From Agrilactobacillus yilanensis (GTDB lineage: Bacteria > Bacillota > Bacilli > Lactobacillales > Lactobacillaceae): a DNA stretch of 64,000 nt. Shown in pieces: positions 1-9,216 of this stretch. Where the stretch lies: assembly GCF_003946725.1 (NCBI RefSeq), contig NZ_RHOY01000013.1, positions 1 to 64,000 of the forward strand, read 5' to 3'. A model generated the notes under the pieces. It was given only the letters and a program-made list of their open reading frames with translations. It searched no databases and was not told the origin of the DNA. Both the position numbers and the translations under genes were made by a program. Position 1 is the stretch's first letter. Every line of letters begins with the position of its first letter.

Positions 1-93
1 ATGCACATAACCTAGACTTACGACATAAGCCCGGTCTTGGCTTGTGAGTAAGACGTAGTTATGTAAATTGTCAGTAACTTGGAACGCGTTTAA
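1..93 (+). repeat. C-type structured intergenic repeat, left end cut by window edge
   Basis: This is the inner and right part of a C-type copy of the hairpin repeat family described at 14492. The inner arm ACATAAC-CTAGA-CTTAC pairs with GTAAG-ACGTAG-TTATGT, and the right arm continues ATTGTCA, GTAACTTGG, AACGCGTTT. The left outer arm lies before base 1. From pairing it should contain CAAGTTAC. Confidence 0.85.
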
Positions 94-141
94 GAAGAGC
101 GGGAAAGCCTCGAACATAACCTAGACTTACACCACAACTTT
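94..141 (+). repeat. truncated half copy of the structured repeat
   Basis: It begins AGAGCGGGAAAGCCTCGA like a B-type left arm, then switches to the C-type ACATAACCTAGACTTAC, and stops near the expected hairpin apex with no right arm. A similar half copy lies at 14851-14905. It sits directly before the terminator at 143. Confidence 0.7.
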
Positions 142-142
142 T

Positions 143-186
143 AAAATAGAGCATCAACCGACTTGGTTGATGCTCTATTTTGCTTT
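143..186 (+). terminator. intrinsic terminator ahead of cls
   Basis: A 17-bp stem (143-159 with 164-180, core AGAGCATCAACC / GGTTGATGCTCT) has a 4-nt loop and is followed by T-rich sequence. It probably ends the transcript carrying the repeats at 1-141. The A-rich left flank could also make it work in reverse. Confidence 0.8.
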
Positions 187-191
187 TATCA

Positions 192-220
192 TTGACAATT
201 TTTGAACACTATTACATGAT
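192..220 (+). promoter_or_regulatory. promoter for cls
   Basis: TTGACA at 192-197, 17-bp spacer, CATGAT at 215-220. It lies about 30 bp before the cls start and just after a terminator. Confidence 0.55.
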
Positions 221-250
221 TGAGTTACTAAGTTTTTAGAGAGGTAGTTC

Positions 251-1735
251 ATGAGAATTTTTCTAGAGATTTTAATTGTCATTATTATTATCAATACTGT
301 TATTGCTACGATTACCGTCTTCCATCGACCCAGAAATATCACTTCTACCTTAGCTTGGTTATTGGCCTTATTCATGTTACCAGTAGTCGGCTTCATTCTT
401 TATGCCTTCTTAGGCCGGGGAATCGCTGAAGAGAATATTTTTGATATTTCCCACCAAGAGCATATCGGTTTAGCGCGAATTAAGCATATGATTTTAAGTG
501 ATAATCGTCGAGAAAAACATCAGTATGACCCTAATAGCACCACTCATCGAGCTAAGCTTTTAATTCATTACTTTAACAGTGCCGAAGATGCCCCACTATC
601 CAAACGCAACCGTGTTAAGATTTTTACCGATGGCAAAGAGAAATTTGCAGCACTTTTTGATGATATTCAACGTGCTCAAGAAACGGTACACGTTGAATAT
701 TATTCTTTTTTTAACGATGATATTGGTAATGAATTTTTGAATTTATTAACTGAAAAAGCTAAAGAAGGTTTAGAAGTACGCTTAGTTTACGATCCTTGGG
801 GCTCGCCTAAAGCGAATAAACGCTGGTTCAAAGACTTTGAAGCGGCCGGTGGACAAGTTACTTCTTTCATCACTTCCCAAAACCTTATCGCCAAAACGCG
901 ACTGAATTATCACTTGCACCGTAAAGTAGTCGTCATTGATGGTTTAATCAGCTGGACTGGTGGCTTTAACGTGGGCGATCAATACTTAGGTCGCAGCGAA
1001 AAATTTGGTTATTGGCGTGATACCCACATTCGTATCATTGGCACAGCCTCTTCTTCTCTGCAGGAAAGATTTATTATGGATTGGAATGCATCGATCCGTA
1101 ACGAAGCTAAAAAAGTGGCTTATAACGACAAATACTTTAAAACGGCAACTTCTGAACTGTCAGAGACAGATAGCGATACTTGCGGCAATAGCAGTATTCA
1201 AGTTGTTTCTGATGGTCCAGATACACAAGAAGAAATTTTAAAAGGCGGTACCGTTCGAGCCATCCTCGCCGCTAAAAAATCAATTCTGATCCAAACACCT
1301 TACTTAATTCCCGATGAATCCATTATCAACGCTTTAATGGTTGCAGCACGCTCTGGAATCACTATTAAAATTATGATCCCACAGATGCCTGATCATCCCT
1401 TCATTTATCGGGCAACACAATATTATGCTAATTTCTTACATCAATTTGGGATTGAACTTTATATTTATAATAACGGCTTTCTTCATGCTAAAACTTTAGT
1501 CATTGATGATGAGTTTTGCTCCGTTGGTTCAATGAATCAAGATTTTCGCAGTTATGGCCTAAACTTTGAATGTAATACTTATATTTATGATCGTTCTGTG
1601 AGTCATGAATTAACTGAAATTTTCTATCAAGATATGGCTGTTTCCACACTGCTAACAGACGAAATCATTGAAAACCAAGGCCATTGGTTAAAGTTCAAAC
1701 AATATTTTTCTAGATTACTGTCTCCAATTTTGTAG
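251..1735 (+). CDS. cls: cardiolipin synthase
   Basis: This membrane phospholipase-D superfamily enzyme joins two phosphatidylglycerols into cardiolipin and glycerol. Two N-terminal membrane helices (about residues 3-22 and 32-54) precede two catalytic PLD motifs. The first, H-x-K-x4-D, is HRKVVVID near residue 224, followed by a GG. The second is HAKTLVID near residue 412, followed by GSMN. The 494-residue length is normal for Gram-positive Cls. An AGAGG ribosome site precedes the ATG. It is a single-gene unit bounded by terminators on both sides, with its own promoter. Nothing looks damaged. Which of several possible paralogues this is cannot be told here. Confidence 0.93.
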   Translation: MRIFLEILIVIIIINTVIATITVFHRPRNITSTLAWLLALFMLPVVGFILYAFLGRGIAEENIFDISHQEHIGLARIKHMILSDNRREKHQYDPNSTTHRAKLLIHYFNSAEDAPLSKRNRVKIFTDGKEKFAALFDDIQRAQETVHVEYYSFFNDDIGNEFLNLLTEKAKEGLEVRLVYDPWGSPKANKRWFKDFEAAGGQVTSFITSQNLIAKTRLNYHLHRKVVVIDGLISWTGGFNVGDQYLGRSEKFGYWRDTHIRIIGTASSSLQERFIMDWNASIRNEAKKVAYNDKYFKTATSELSETDSDTCGNSSIQVVSDGPDTQEEILKGGTVRAILAAKKSILIQTPYLIPDESIINALMVAARSGITIKIMIPQMPDHPFIYRATQYYANFLHQFGIELYIYNNGFLHAKTLVIDDEFCSVGSMNQDFRSYGLNFECNTYIYDRSVSHELTEIFYQDMAVSTLLTDEIIENQGHWLKFKQYFSRLLSPIL

Positions 1736-1744
1736 AAAACATTA

Positions 1745-1794
1745 TAGGATTCATAGTATCTCAATTAATATGAGACGCTATGAATCCTATTTTT
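1745..1794. terminator. bidirectional terminator between cls and the mutarotase operon
   Basis: Stem TAGGATTCATAG (1745-1756) pairs with CTATGAATCCTA (1778-1789), with a smaller inner stem TCTCA/TGAGA and a T-run on the + strand. It separates convergent genes. Confidence 0.85.
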
Positions 1795-1798
1795 AGAT

Positions 1799-2113
1799 CT
1801 ATTCTAAATCAAACACAATATCCATATCTTTAACAATCGGCGATTCATCCGGGTTTGTTTCCATAATATCAGCCATATAGTGCCACCATTTTTGATTGAT
1901 CTCAGTTTTAGAGCTTTCCTGCCACTTTTCTGGATCTTTCACTTCTAAATAAGCAATCAATTCGTTTTTATCTTTATCTAAATATATCGAATAGCTGCAA
2001 ACACCATAATCTTTTAACATCGTTCTCATTTCCGGCCACAATTGACTATGCCGCTTTTTATACTCATCATGCTTGTCTGGATAAATAAACATTTTAAACA
2101 TTTGCTTCATCAT
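1799..2113 (-). CDS. rhaM: L-rhamnose mutarotase family protein
   Basis: A small (104-residue) ferredoxin-like enzyme that interconverts alpha and beta anomers of L-rhamnose or a related 6-deoxy sugar before isomerisation. Family features are visible: a Tyr-Lys-x-Arg-His segment (about residues 17-22), the central Y-S-I-Y strand, and the KWW segment near residue 75. The chosen ATG at 2113 has an AAGGTGG ribosome site 5 nt upstream; ATG 2110 is an alternative. It is the last gene of a three-gene minus-strand operon with an isomerase-like protein and an MFS carrier, which supports a role in sugar uptake and isomerisation. The true sugar is not known because kinase and aldolase genes are absent here. 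Confidence 0.8.
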   Translation of the reverse strand: MMKQMFKMFIYPDKHDEYKKRHSQLWPEMRTMLKDYGVCSYSIYLDKDKNELIAYLEVKDPEKWQESSKTEINQKWWHYMADIMETNPDESPIVKDMDIVFDLE

Positions 2114-2123
2114 CAACACCACC

Positions 2124-3620
2124 TTATTTAACCTCTACGGTTTCGATATCTAACATATAACCTACTTTTTTAAAAATATCTGTATTCTTCCCTATAGACA
2201 TGGCACAGTGATGCGTTGGTGCCAATGCAAACCATTTTTCAAAATACGTATCTGGATCAACCGTAAATTTTACTGGTGTTTGTGTATTCCCAATTTTCAT
2301 AATTGGACCATCTGTCGAGATGCCTTCACTGATAATTAATTTAAGTTTGCCATCAATAGTTTGTGTTAAACCGAGTGTCGTTATCGGACCTGTTTTGACT
2401 TTTGCTTCAACAGATACCCCAGTTCCTTGTTTACCATGATAGACACCTAATCCTCTTAATTTAGGCTTGCCTTCCGCAATATCTAAATGAAATGGTCCAT
2501 CATGCCCCAACAAAATTGTGCCATCGTTATAATCGGCTACAACAATTTCGCAGAAACTACCCCCTAAACCTAAAATATCACAAATTTTCATCGAAATATC
2601 TGTTTTAAGGTCACCTTCACCAGCACAAGGAACATGCTTAGAAGTCAGTAACGAATTTCCTACGATAAAGCCGCTCTGTACTTGTTCGAAATGACTACCC
2701 GCTGAACCATGATAATAATAAGTTAGACCGTTTAAATTAAATTTATTGATCAATTTGTCTTGTGCCGAGGCAACCGTGGCAGACCAATCTAATTGTGATT
2801 GCGTTGGTTTTTTAGCCAGTTTTTCAGATGGCGAGTCTTCGCTAATCTCAAACATGTCTTGTATTTCATCTAGAGTTTTATTTTTATTATCCTCTGTCAC
2901 AGATTGCAGTTGCGCATCCAGATCATCCATCTCAAGAACTTCGACATGAACGCCTGTCTGCGCTTGAATCATTGCAAAATCGCTATACATATCTAACATG
3001 CCATTATAAGTATTTCCTAAAAATCCTATTCGACTTGCCATCAATGTGCGCTTTACAGTTGCTGCCTTGACCCAATTTTCTATTTCTTGCCATGCTCGCC
3101 GAGCCTCCGGACTATCTTTTGTAATTTCATTAGACATAGAAAACTCTGGGTTAGCCGCTAATCCAAGCAGTCCACTAACAACTTTGTAATCTATCCCTGC
3201 TCGATTAAAAGCATTACAATATTCCGGTACAGGGCATGCACCACAGTGTGCCAGCCATTCTTCAATCGTCGCTTTTTCGTAATTCACATTAACCGCTGGT
3301 TGAAGATTTAAAATAACTACTTTTGCATTACACCGTTGATGTATTGGCAGAATTGAAGCACTGTTACAATATGTTGCTGCGTGGCAAAAGATTAAATCTA
3401 CTTTATTTTCGTTGAAATAATCACCTGCTTTTTTACCAGCCTCGGGGTTATCAACAATTCCAAAGTTATAGACTTCACCCCATTGTGAAATTTTATCTTC
3501 GATAAACGTGCCATAGCCTTTTAATCTGTCATGCAACGTTGGAAATTGACTCCAATAAGCCTCTAACCCGGTTGAATATAAGCCTATTCTTGGTTTTTCA
3601 TTTTTTTCAAATGCTTTCAT
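2124..3620 (-). CDS. L-fucose/L-arabinose isomerase family protein
   Basis: A 498-residue cytosolic protein resembling the sugar isomerase superfamily that includes L-arabinose and L-fucose isomerases. The N-terminal half has the family's alternating strand/helix pattern, starting RIGLYSTGLEAYW. A C-terminal GHDGPFH segment looks like a metal/substrate region. The ATG at 3620 is preferred over upstream in-frame starts because an AAGGGG ribosome site precedes it and the upstream carrier gene stops only 19 bp away. With the mutarotase and MFS carrier it probably converts an imported aldose or deoxy-sugar to a ketose. Substrate is not predictable. Several cysteines cluster at about residues 128-140 (HCGACPVPEYC), which could bind metal. 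That is inference. Confidence 0.72.
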   Translation of the reverse strand: MKAFEKNEKPRIGLYSTGLEAYWSQFPTLHDRLKGYGTFIEDKISQWGEVYNFGIVDNPEAGKKAGDYFNENKVDLIFCHAATYCNSASILPIHQRCNAKVVILNLQPAVNVNYEKATIEEWLAHCGACPVPEYCNAFNRAGIDYKVVSGLLGLAANPEFSMSNEITKDSPEARRAWQEIENWVKAATVKRTLMASRIGFLGNTYNGMLDMYSDFAMIQAQTGVHVEVLEMDDLDAQLQSVTEDNKNKTLDEIQDMFEISEDSPSEKLAKKPTQSQLDWSATVASAQDKLINKFNLNGLTYYYHGSAGSHFEQVQSGFIVGNSLLTSKHVPCAGEGDLKTDISMKICDILGLGGSFCEIVVADYNDGTILLGHDGPFHLDIAEGKPKLRGLGVYHGKQGTGVSVEAKVKTGPITTLGLTQTIDGKLKLIISEGISTDGPIMKIGNTQTPVKFTVDPDTYFEKWFALAPTHHCAMSIGKNTDIFKKVGYMLDIETVEVK

Positions 3621-3639
3621 CTCTAATTCGCCCCTTCTG

Positions 3640-4920
3640 CTAACCCGCTTGTCTACTTTCTGATGAATTATATCGTTCTGCTTCAATCTCTTGGATTGAC
3701 TTCCCTCTTGTTTCCGGTGTCAAAATGGCCCCAATTATTAGTTGAATAACTAAGAAACCTATTAAGATGATACCTGTAAACATAAAGCCCATTGAATCTA
3801 GCATTATTGGGAAGACAAGAGAAATTAAGCCTACGCCTGCTCTTACTAGGAAGAAAATAATACCTTGAACTTCTCCTCTATATTCCGTTTTAAATAATTC
3901 CACACTCCATAAAGCAAAGAAACATTGCGCACTGAATCCTGCTGAAATACCCCATAAAACGTCAAATATGATTAAAGATGCCCAACCCATTGGCGCAAAG
4001 ATAAGAACTAACCATGCTGCTACTTGTAGAACACAACCTATTGTAAAAACAATCTTTCTATTCCATACATCCCCTTTTCTAATGAAGATGATATAAGTAA
4101 ATATTATTGTTAAGAACCAGATCAAAGCATTTAGTAAGTTTGACTCTGTATTGGATAAATGTCCTATTTTCTCAAAAACAAAAGGTAAGAAATAGCCTTG
4201 TAAACCGGCAACTAAGGCCCAAGTGACATAAATTCCAGAGCTTAAAATAAAAGCATTACGGTTGGCTTTAATGGTAAAAATCTCGCGTATCGGTGCTCTT
4301 TTAAAACCCGCAGCTTTCTCTTTTTCTTTTTGTGCTTCCCAAGCTTTAGATTCCTCTACTCGTTGCTGTAATATCCAAGTGATCAAAGCTACAACAAACA
4401 ACAAACCAAACATAATTCTGCTACCAAGCAGCCCCAACTGATTCAAGAAAATAGCTAATAAGAAAATCATCATCGGCGCAAACCCCCACGAGAATTGACC
4501 CCATCCGATATTGGCACATCGTTTTCCAGCAGGTGCTTGTTCACCGAGATAACTCCAAGACGCAGGTACAACAGCGCCAACTGCTATCCCCGTCAAAATA
4601 TATCCGCCTAATAACATCTGAAAATTAAGCGATACCGCCACTAGTGCAACCCCAATCATATAGAGGATTAAGTCATATTTGTAAATGAATTTTCTACCAT
4701 ACTTATCCGATAATCGACCACCTATTAAGGCACCAACAGCGGCACCAAAACCGTTCGCACTAACAGCCCCTAATAAACCTAGTGCACTATTATCCAATTG
4801 CAAATACTTCTCCCATAAAGTTAAGCCACTAGCACCTGCTACGATAGCTCCTGCATCTAGAAAATTAGATAACGAAATTGCTAAAGTTTCCACTCGCTTA
4901 CTCGTTTTTACTTCACCCAT
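3640..4920 (-). CDS. MFS sugar-porter family transporter
   Basis: A 426-residue, 12-helix permease. The sugar-porter signature is clear: GGRLSDKYGRK in loop 2-3, the GxxxGxxxPxxxSYLGEQAP region of helix 4-5, and PETRGKSIQEIE after helix 12. It probably imports the sugar handled by the isomerase and mutarotase downstream, by proton symport. The start has an AAGGGAG ribosome site. A near-perfect cre site lies 29 bp before the ATG and a divergent AraC regulator starts 294 bp away, so glucose repression and substrate induction are both likely. It is the first gene of the operon. Confidence 0.85.
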   Translation of the reverse strand: MGEVKTSKRVETLAISLSNFLDAGAIVAGASGLTLWEKYLQLDNSALGLLGAVSANGFGAAVGALIGGRLSDKYGRKFIYKYDLILYMIGVALVAVSLNFQMLLGGYILTGIAVGAVVPASWSYLGEQAPAGKRCANIGWGQFSWGFAPMMIFLLAIFLNQLGLLGSRIMFGLLFVVALITWILQQRVEESKAWEAQKEKEKAAGFKRAPIREIFTIKANRNAFILSSGIYVTWALVAGLQGYFLPFVFEKIGHLSNTESNLLNALIWFLTIIFTYIIFIRKGDVWNRKIVFTIGCVLQVAAWLVLIFAPMGWASLIIFDVLWGISAGFSAQCFFALWSVELFKTEYRGEVQGIIFFLVRAGVGLISLVFPIMLDSMGFMFTGIILIGFLVIQLIIGAILTPETRGKSIQEIEAERYNSSESRQAG

Positions 4921-4948
4921 GCTTCAACACTCCCTTCTATACTAAAAA

Positions 4949-4963
4949 TTGTAACCGCTTCCC
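4949..4963 (-). promoter_or_regulatory. cre site (CcpA operator) of the sugar operon
   Basis: TTGTAACCGCTTCCC matches 14 of 15 positions of the consensus WTGNAANCGNWNNCW, mismatching only at the last base. It lies just upstream of the carrier start, a typical roadblock or promoter-overlap position for carbon catabolite repression. Confidence 0.65.
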
Positions 4964-5214
4964 AAAAAGAACTCATTAGATGATATGATATATAAATATA
5001 ACAATATTGTTTTTAAGTCTAATTCTTAAATAGTCAAATCAAATAGTTTTTTCTAACTAAACACTGATCTATTGAGATAATCATCTGATTTTCGATATGA
5101 TAATAGTGTTGATATTGATGTAAATAATACCTTTATATAATAATCGTGTTTTTAATGGTAATTTAGTGTATTTTTTAATAGATCATGGTAAATATCATTT
5201 GAGGAGTTATGATC

Positions 5215-6063
5215 ATGAAAAATTATTGGCAAAAAGCAAGTATGACCGTCAACGATAATTCAATACTTAATTTTGGAACACCTAGTTATGAAGTTGTTAA
5301 AAATCTCTTATATATTCAAGAATGTGGCTTTTTTTCAAAAAAAGACAGTTACTTCACTGAACGAAAAGACCTAGACTCTTATTTAATTTTGGTTACTGTC
5401 GCTGGTACCGGACAATTGATTTATGATGATGTTAAATATACATTATCAAGAAATACAATTTTCTTTCTCGACTGTCATAAGTATCAGTTCTATAAACCCC
5501 TAAAAGACTGGCAATTTTACTTTGTACATATTAATGGCTCCAATCTCCATTATTATTTTGATAGATATTATTATGACAAAACGCCAATAGCCTATATTGA
5601 ATCTGATGCCTTCATCAATACTTTAAAACTAATCATTAACGATAACTCCTCTGATAACGAAAATGCTTTTATTACAACTTTGATGATTTATGAACTGTTA
5701 ACCGATTTAATACTGGCTAAACTAAAAACCAAAGCGATTGCAACACCTAAAACCTTGAAGAAGATCCGATATTATTTAGATAATCATTATGCTGAAAAAA
5801 TTTCATTAGCTGATCTCGTGATCCATTTCAACGTTAGTAAATCCTACATAGAAAAAGGATTTCAAGAATACTTTGAAATCTCTCCGATTAGTTATTTAAA
5901 TAAAGTTAGGGTTAATAAAGCAAAGGCATTGTTACGAAATACAGATTCACAATTAGATATAATCTCTGAAATTATTGGTGTTAACGATACGAGTTATTTT
6001 GTAAAAATATTCAAACGATATACAGGATTAACACCTGCGAAATATCGAAGAAAATGGCGATAA
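5215..6063 (+). CDS. AraC family transcriptional regulator
   Basis: A 282-residue one-component regulator. The N-terminal part (about 20-110) looks like an AraC cupin ligand-binding domain (LILVTVAGTGQLIYDDVKYTL). The C-terminal 100 residues hold two helix-turn-helix motifs, ending in the family signature IGVNDTSYFVKIFKRYTGLTPAKYR. ATG 5215 is chosen over ATG 5209 because GAGGAG ends at 5206, giving 8 nt spacing instead of 2. It is divergent from the MFS/isomerase/mutarotase operon and is the obvious candidate to sense its sugar. The 294-bp AT-rich gap between them would hold the operators. Confidence 0.88.
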   Translation: MKNYWQKASMTVNDNSILNFGTPSYEVVKNLLYIQECGFFSKKDSYFTERKDLDSYLILVTVAGTGQLIYDDVKYTLSRNTIFFLDCHKYQFYKPLKDWQFYFVHINGSNLHYYFDRYYYDKTPIAYIESDAFINTLKLIINDNSSDNENAFITTLMIYELLTDLILAKLKTKAIATPKTLKKIRYYLDNHYAEKISLADLVIHFNVSKSYIEKGFQEYFEISPISYLNKVRVNKAKALLRNTDSQLDIISEIIGVNDTSYFVKIFKRYTGLTPAKYRRKWR

Positions 6064-6186
6064 AGTTAATTCCCCCCAAAATTCACCAAGCCAAAATTCT
6101 TTCAAAATAAACCATAAGCGTTTATATTAAGGGTCACCATAAGGATCTTGTTTGCAATATTGTCCTCAAACTAGAGGTGCCCTAAA

Positions 6187-6546
6187 ATGAAAAATAAAAT
6201 TGGCAAGCGGCTCTATAACAGTCTTGTTTTTGTGGATATTAGTTTTTTAGTGGTCATGACTTGGGGCTTATTAATGCGTCCTGATTTTCGTCCCTACCTT
6301 AGCCAGCATGCGCCACTAATGATGGTGACTGGCGGTTTTATACTTTTGGCACTTGGCCTATCTTATTTCCAAAACTATTTTTATCCGGATAAAATTATTG
6401 AACCCCATCAAAACAAAAGAACCTTCATTGTTCTCAAAGATCACAGCATTAACTACACCTTGAATCCTCAAAGTCTCGGTGGAAAAATAATTTATTTAAG
6501 CCTTTTAATTTTAATTTCAATTATTATTATTAAGGAGATACGCTAA
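6187..6546 (+). CDS. small membrane protein of unknown function
   Basis: A 119-residue protein with three predicted membrane helices (about 14-29, 43-61 and 97-115) and a short charged loop between helices 2 and 3. No family was recognised. The start has a GAGGTG ribosome site, and a strong terminator follows the stop codon. It lies in the same direction as the AraC gene but 120 bp away, so it may be a separate unit. Confidence 0.6.
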   Translation: MKNKIGKRLYNSLVFVDISFLVVMTWGLLMRPDFRPYLSQHAPLMMVTGGFILLALGLSYFQNYFYPDKIIEPHQNKRTFIVLKDHSINYTLNPQSLGGKIIYLSLLILISIIIIKEIR

Positions 6547-6548
6547 AC

Positions 6549-6596
6549 AAAAAGAGCCCAGTCAAAAGTGATTATCCTTTTGACTTAGCTCTTTTT
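6549..6596. terminator. bidirectional terminator
   Basis: Stem AAAAAGAGC pairs with GCTCTTTTT, with an inner GTCAAAAG/CTTTTGAC stem. T-runs on both strands serve the membrane protein (+) and the lectin/WxL gene (-). Confidence 0.9.
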
Positions 6597-6643
6597 AGAT
6601 TAGTTTTTTAGCCGTGTTCACTAGAACAAAGCGTGCATCCACG

Positions 6644-8869
6644 CTATATACTGTCTATAACGCTCCAGGTAAGTTGGCCGACGTATTTATCCGCGTTTGT
6701 TTTGGGATCAACACTCAATAAGACGCCGGTGCTACTATTCCATTTTTGGGCAACATTCGTCACTTGCATCTGGTCACTGCTCGTCACGCCGGAATCAATG
6801 ATCTGTGGTGTACTTAAATCATATTGTTGCCCCACAGCGTTCACATAGATCATTCCATCATCAAAGATAGCGCCTAGATTTGTCCCGAGTAACGGCTGAG
6901 TTTCTTGAACTTGAAGCGTCCAAGTGCTATCTTTGCCCCGGCTATCTAAAACTTGAACATCCCAGTCTCCTTGGCGCTGCACAATTTGGGGACTTGCCTT
7001 AGACTGAATGGTCCTAAAACTAACATCCTCTGCGGATACATGTAGCGTCCCCCTCAAAGTAATGGTTACCGTTAGTTCATTAGATTTATTATCATTAGTG
7101 TCTTTAACGTAGAAAGTCAACGTATTGATGCGTTGAGTTAGCTGTTGCGCCGTTAAATTAATCTGAAAATGTCCTGCAGCATCCGTGGTCAACAAAGTCG
7201 CTGGTTCCAGATCTGTCCCGTTTAAATTGGCATAAACCGTGGTGGCCGTATTATTAATAGGATTGCCATTACCATAAGTGGCAACGCCATTGATTGTTGT
7301 TCCATTGCCTTCATCCAAAGTGATATCTGTCTTATCTGAAGTGATATTCAAAGATGGCGCAGGTTTAATAATGAAGTCTTGCAGTGTCGTGTCCAAAATA
7401 TTGGTTGAGCCATCAAAGGCTACATGGGTTTTATCAATAATGATGTCCGACGTTGTATTATTTTTAGCTCGGCCATATAAACGAATTTTAGCCGTAGAGA
7501 AGTTTTGGCCGGATATTGGCCCGAGATCCCGTAATGTGCGCGTGAATGCGGTTCCGGCTAATTCTGAAGCTCTAATTGTATCAGTAGTCGTGCTGCCATT
7601 ATATAAATTGGTATAAATAATCTCGCCGCCAGTGTAAGACATATTCATCGGTAAGGCAATTTTGGCTTTATTATCTAGCCACAAGTCCGAACCACTATCA
7701 TAAGTTAAGTTATAATCAAAGGCCAACTGATCGCCAGAATTGACGGTCTTATCCGTATCCGTTAACACCTGATTGCCTTGAGACTGATTGGTAATGCTTG
7801 TTTTCACTGAGGCCTGTACCATTGATGGAATCGATTCAAAAATCACCATATTCTGTCCCACATAGTTCCCGGTAGACCCCGTAAAGCCCCAAAGTACATT
7901 GTTTTCGTTGTCGCTTAAACCAAAGTCTGCTTTATCTAGTTTTGTTGAACGGTTCTTAATACCTGTCTTAGATTCACCCGTGGCCGGATCTTTATCATCC
8001 AAATTATAAGTTATTTCAGAAGTTGTTGGATCCCAAACAACCGTTAAATGCGTCCACTTATTACCATTTATAATCGGATTTGTATAGCTGAATTCTTCAA
8101 AATTTTTATGCTCCATCGTGTAATAGTATCGTTTTAAAAAAATCAACTCTGTTTCAACATACTGCTTATAAGTCGATGCTTTGCCTGGAAAAGCATCGGC
8201 AATATGCTTTCGTACATCATACTGAACATTATCTGCATCAAAAGAGCTATTAAGTGCTTCAGTGAAGCTAAAATAATCTGCTGGTCTGTATATATTAGCA
8301 AACGTATCAAATTCAATGGCCCAGCTATTTTGAATTGCCATCCCCGCAATCGTTGCCGGTGAACTCACGCTATTATCCACATCTGCCCCCCAAACCCCCA
8401 ATGTCTGTCCAGCTTGGGCAATTCCAGCGGCATTTTGACTGATAGCATTAGTTTTGTGCCGATCATTTTGCAGAACAAAGGCTATCCCATCACCGGGAAG
8501 TTCTTGGACCGCACTATAGATCCACATGGTCATTGTTTGCTTTTTAGAAAGATCCACATAGTTATTCACACTAGGATTAGACCAAATAGCGCTTAATTGA
8601 TTTTGAACCGCATCAGTCACTTGAATTACACTGACATTTCTTTCTGCATCATGAATAATTTTACCACTATTGACAGCCTGTCCTGACACATTAGGAAACT
8701 GCGCTAATCTAAACAAATCAGAATCTTTAAAATACAAACCCGGTGGTGCAGTGCCTAAAGGATCCGATACGACTGCTGTTTGTGCTGGTTTAGGTTGGGC
8801 AAACAGCCCTAAGCCGATAAATAAACAACTAACCATAATAGTTATAACCCTCAAGCCAGAGCGCTGCAT
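6644..8869 (-). CDS. secreted L-type lectin-like protein with C-terminal WxL domain
   Basis: A 741-residue exported surface protein. It has an N-terminal signal peptide (basic start MQRSGLR, hydrophobic stretch, AQPKPAQTA cleavage region). An L-type lectin-like fold covers about residues 60-350 (FVLQNDRH, LGVWGADV, SWAIEFDTF and HLTVVWDP strands). Next come DUF11/Ig-like beta domains (about 360-590), then a WxL domain with both motifs, WTLQV and, at the C-terminus, LTWSV. WxL domains bind the Gram-positive cell wall non-covalently. ATG 8869 is preferred because GGGAGG lies 7 nt upstream. It is a tandem paralogue of 9217-11433; most blocks are near-identical apart from a divergent patch around residues 190-270. 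Confidence 0.85.
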   Translation of the reverse strand: MQRSGLRVITIMVSCLFIGLGLFAQPKPAQTAVVSDPLGTAPPGLYFKDSDLFRLAQFPNVSGQAVNSGKIIHDAERNVSVIQVTDAVQNQLSAIWSNPSVNNYVDLSKKQTMTMWIYSAVQELPGDGIAFVLQNDRHKTNAISQNAAGIAQAGQTLGVWGADVDNSVSSPATIAGMAIQNSWAIEFDTFANIYRPADYFSFTEALNSSFDADNVQYDVRKHIADAFPGKASTYKQYVETELIFLKRYYYTMEHKNFEEFSYTNPIINGNKWTHLTVVWDPTTSEITYNLDDKDPATGESKTGIKNRSTKLDKADFGLSDNENNVLWGFTGSTGNYVGQNMVIFESIPSMVQASVKTSITNQSQGNQVLTDTDKTVNSGDQLAFDYNLTYDSGSDLWLDNKAKIALPMNMSYTGGEIIYTNLYNGSTTTDTIRASELAGTAFTRTLRDLGPISGQNFSTAKIRLYGRAKNNTTSDIIIDKTHVAFDGSTNILDTTLQDFIIKPAPSLNITSDKTDITLDEGNGTTINGVATYGNGNPINNTATTVYANLNGTDLEPATLLTTDAAGHFQINLTAQQLTQRINTLTFYVKDTNDNKSNELTVTITLRGTLHVSAEDVSFRTIQSKASPQIVQRQGDWDVQVLDSRGKDSTWTLQVQETQPLLGTNLGAIFDDGMIYVNAVGQQYDLSTPQIIDSGVTSSDQMQVTNVAQKWNSSTGVLLSVDPKTNADKYVGQLTWSVIDSI

Positions 8870-8998
8870 AATCCATCCCTCCCAAATAATAATTAAATTA
8901 CCATAAATAATCAAAATTAACCGTTATAATAATGCATAATGAATTTGTTATAGCATCTATACATAAGTTCAATTACTAAAAAAATGGCCTAGTTTTTA

Positions 8999-9035
8999 AC
9001 TTTATTATACTATATATTTTCACAAAGTGCGACTG
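8999..9035 (-). promoter_or_regulatory. conserved upstream element of the downstream WxL gene
   Basis: On the minus strand it reads AGTCGCACTTTGTG, then an AT-rich spacer, then TATAATAAAGT. The same order of motifs occurs at 11582-11619 before the paralogue. The TATAAT probably is a -10 box. Confidence 0.45.
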
Positions 9036-9117
9036 CAAAAACATCATCATATCATATATATAATTATTTTTAATATAAAATGACAATTAAACAAAGATGT
9101 TAATATTGGACTTCATC

Positions 9118-9166
9118 AAAAAAGGCTAGGCCAAAATGAATTCTTCTGGTCTAGCCGCTTTGGTTC
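9118..9166 (-). terminator. terminator of the upstream WxL gene
   Basis: On the minus strand GGCTAGACCA pairs with TGGCCTAGCC (one mismatch), followed by a six-T run at 9123-9118. Confidence 0.8.
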
Positions 9167-9216
9167 TCTGATAATTATCAATCACTTTTTAAGACATTCA
9201 CTTAGTCTTTTCTATA

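Larger units (their letters stand above)
8870..9216. other. intergenic region between the two WxL genes
   Basis: This 347-bp gap is very AT-rich. It holds a terminator for the upstream paralogue (9118-9166) and a promoter-proximal element at 8999-9035 that resembles one ahead of the other paralogue. I see no gene in it. Confidence 0.6.
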
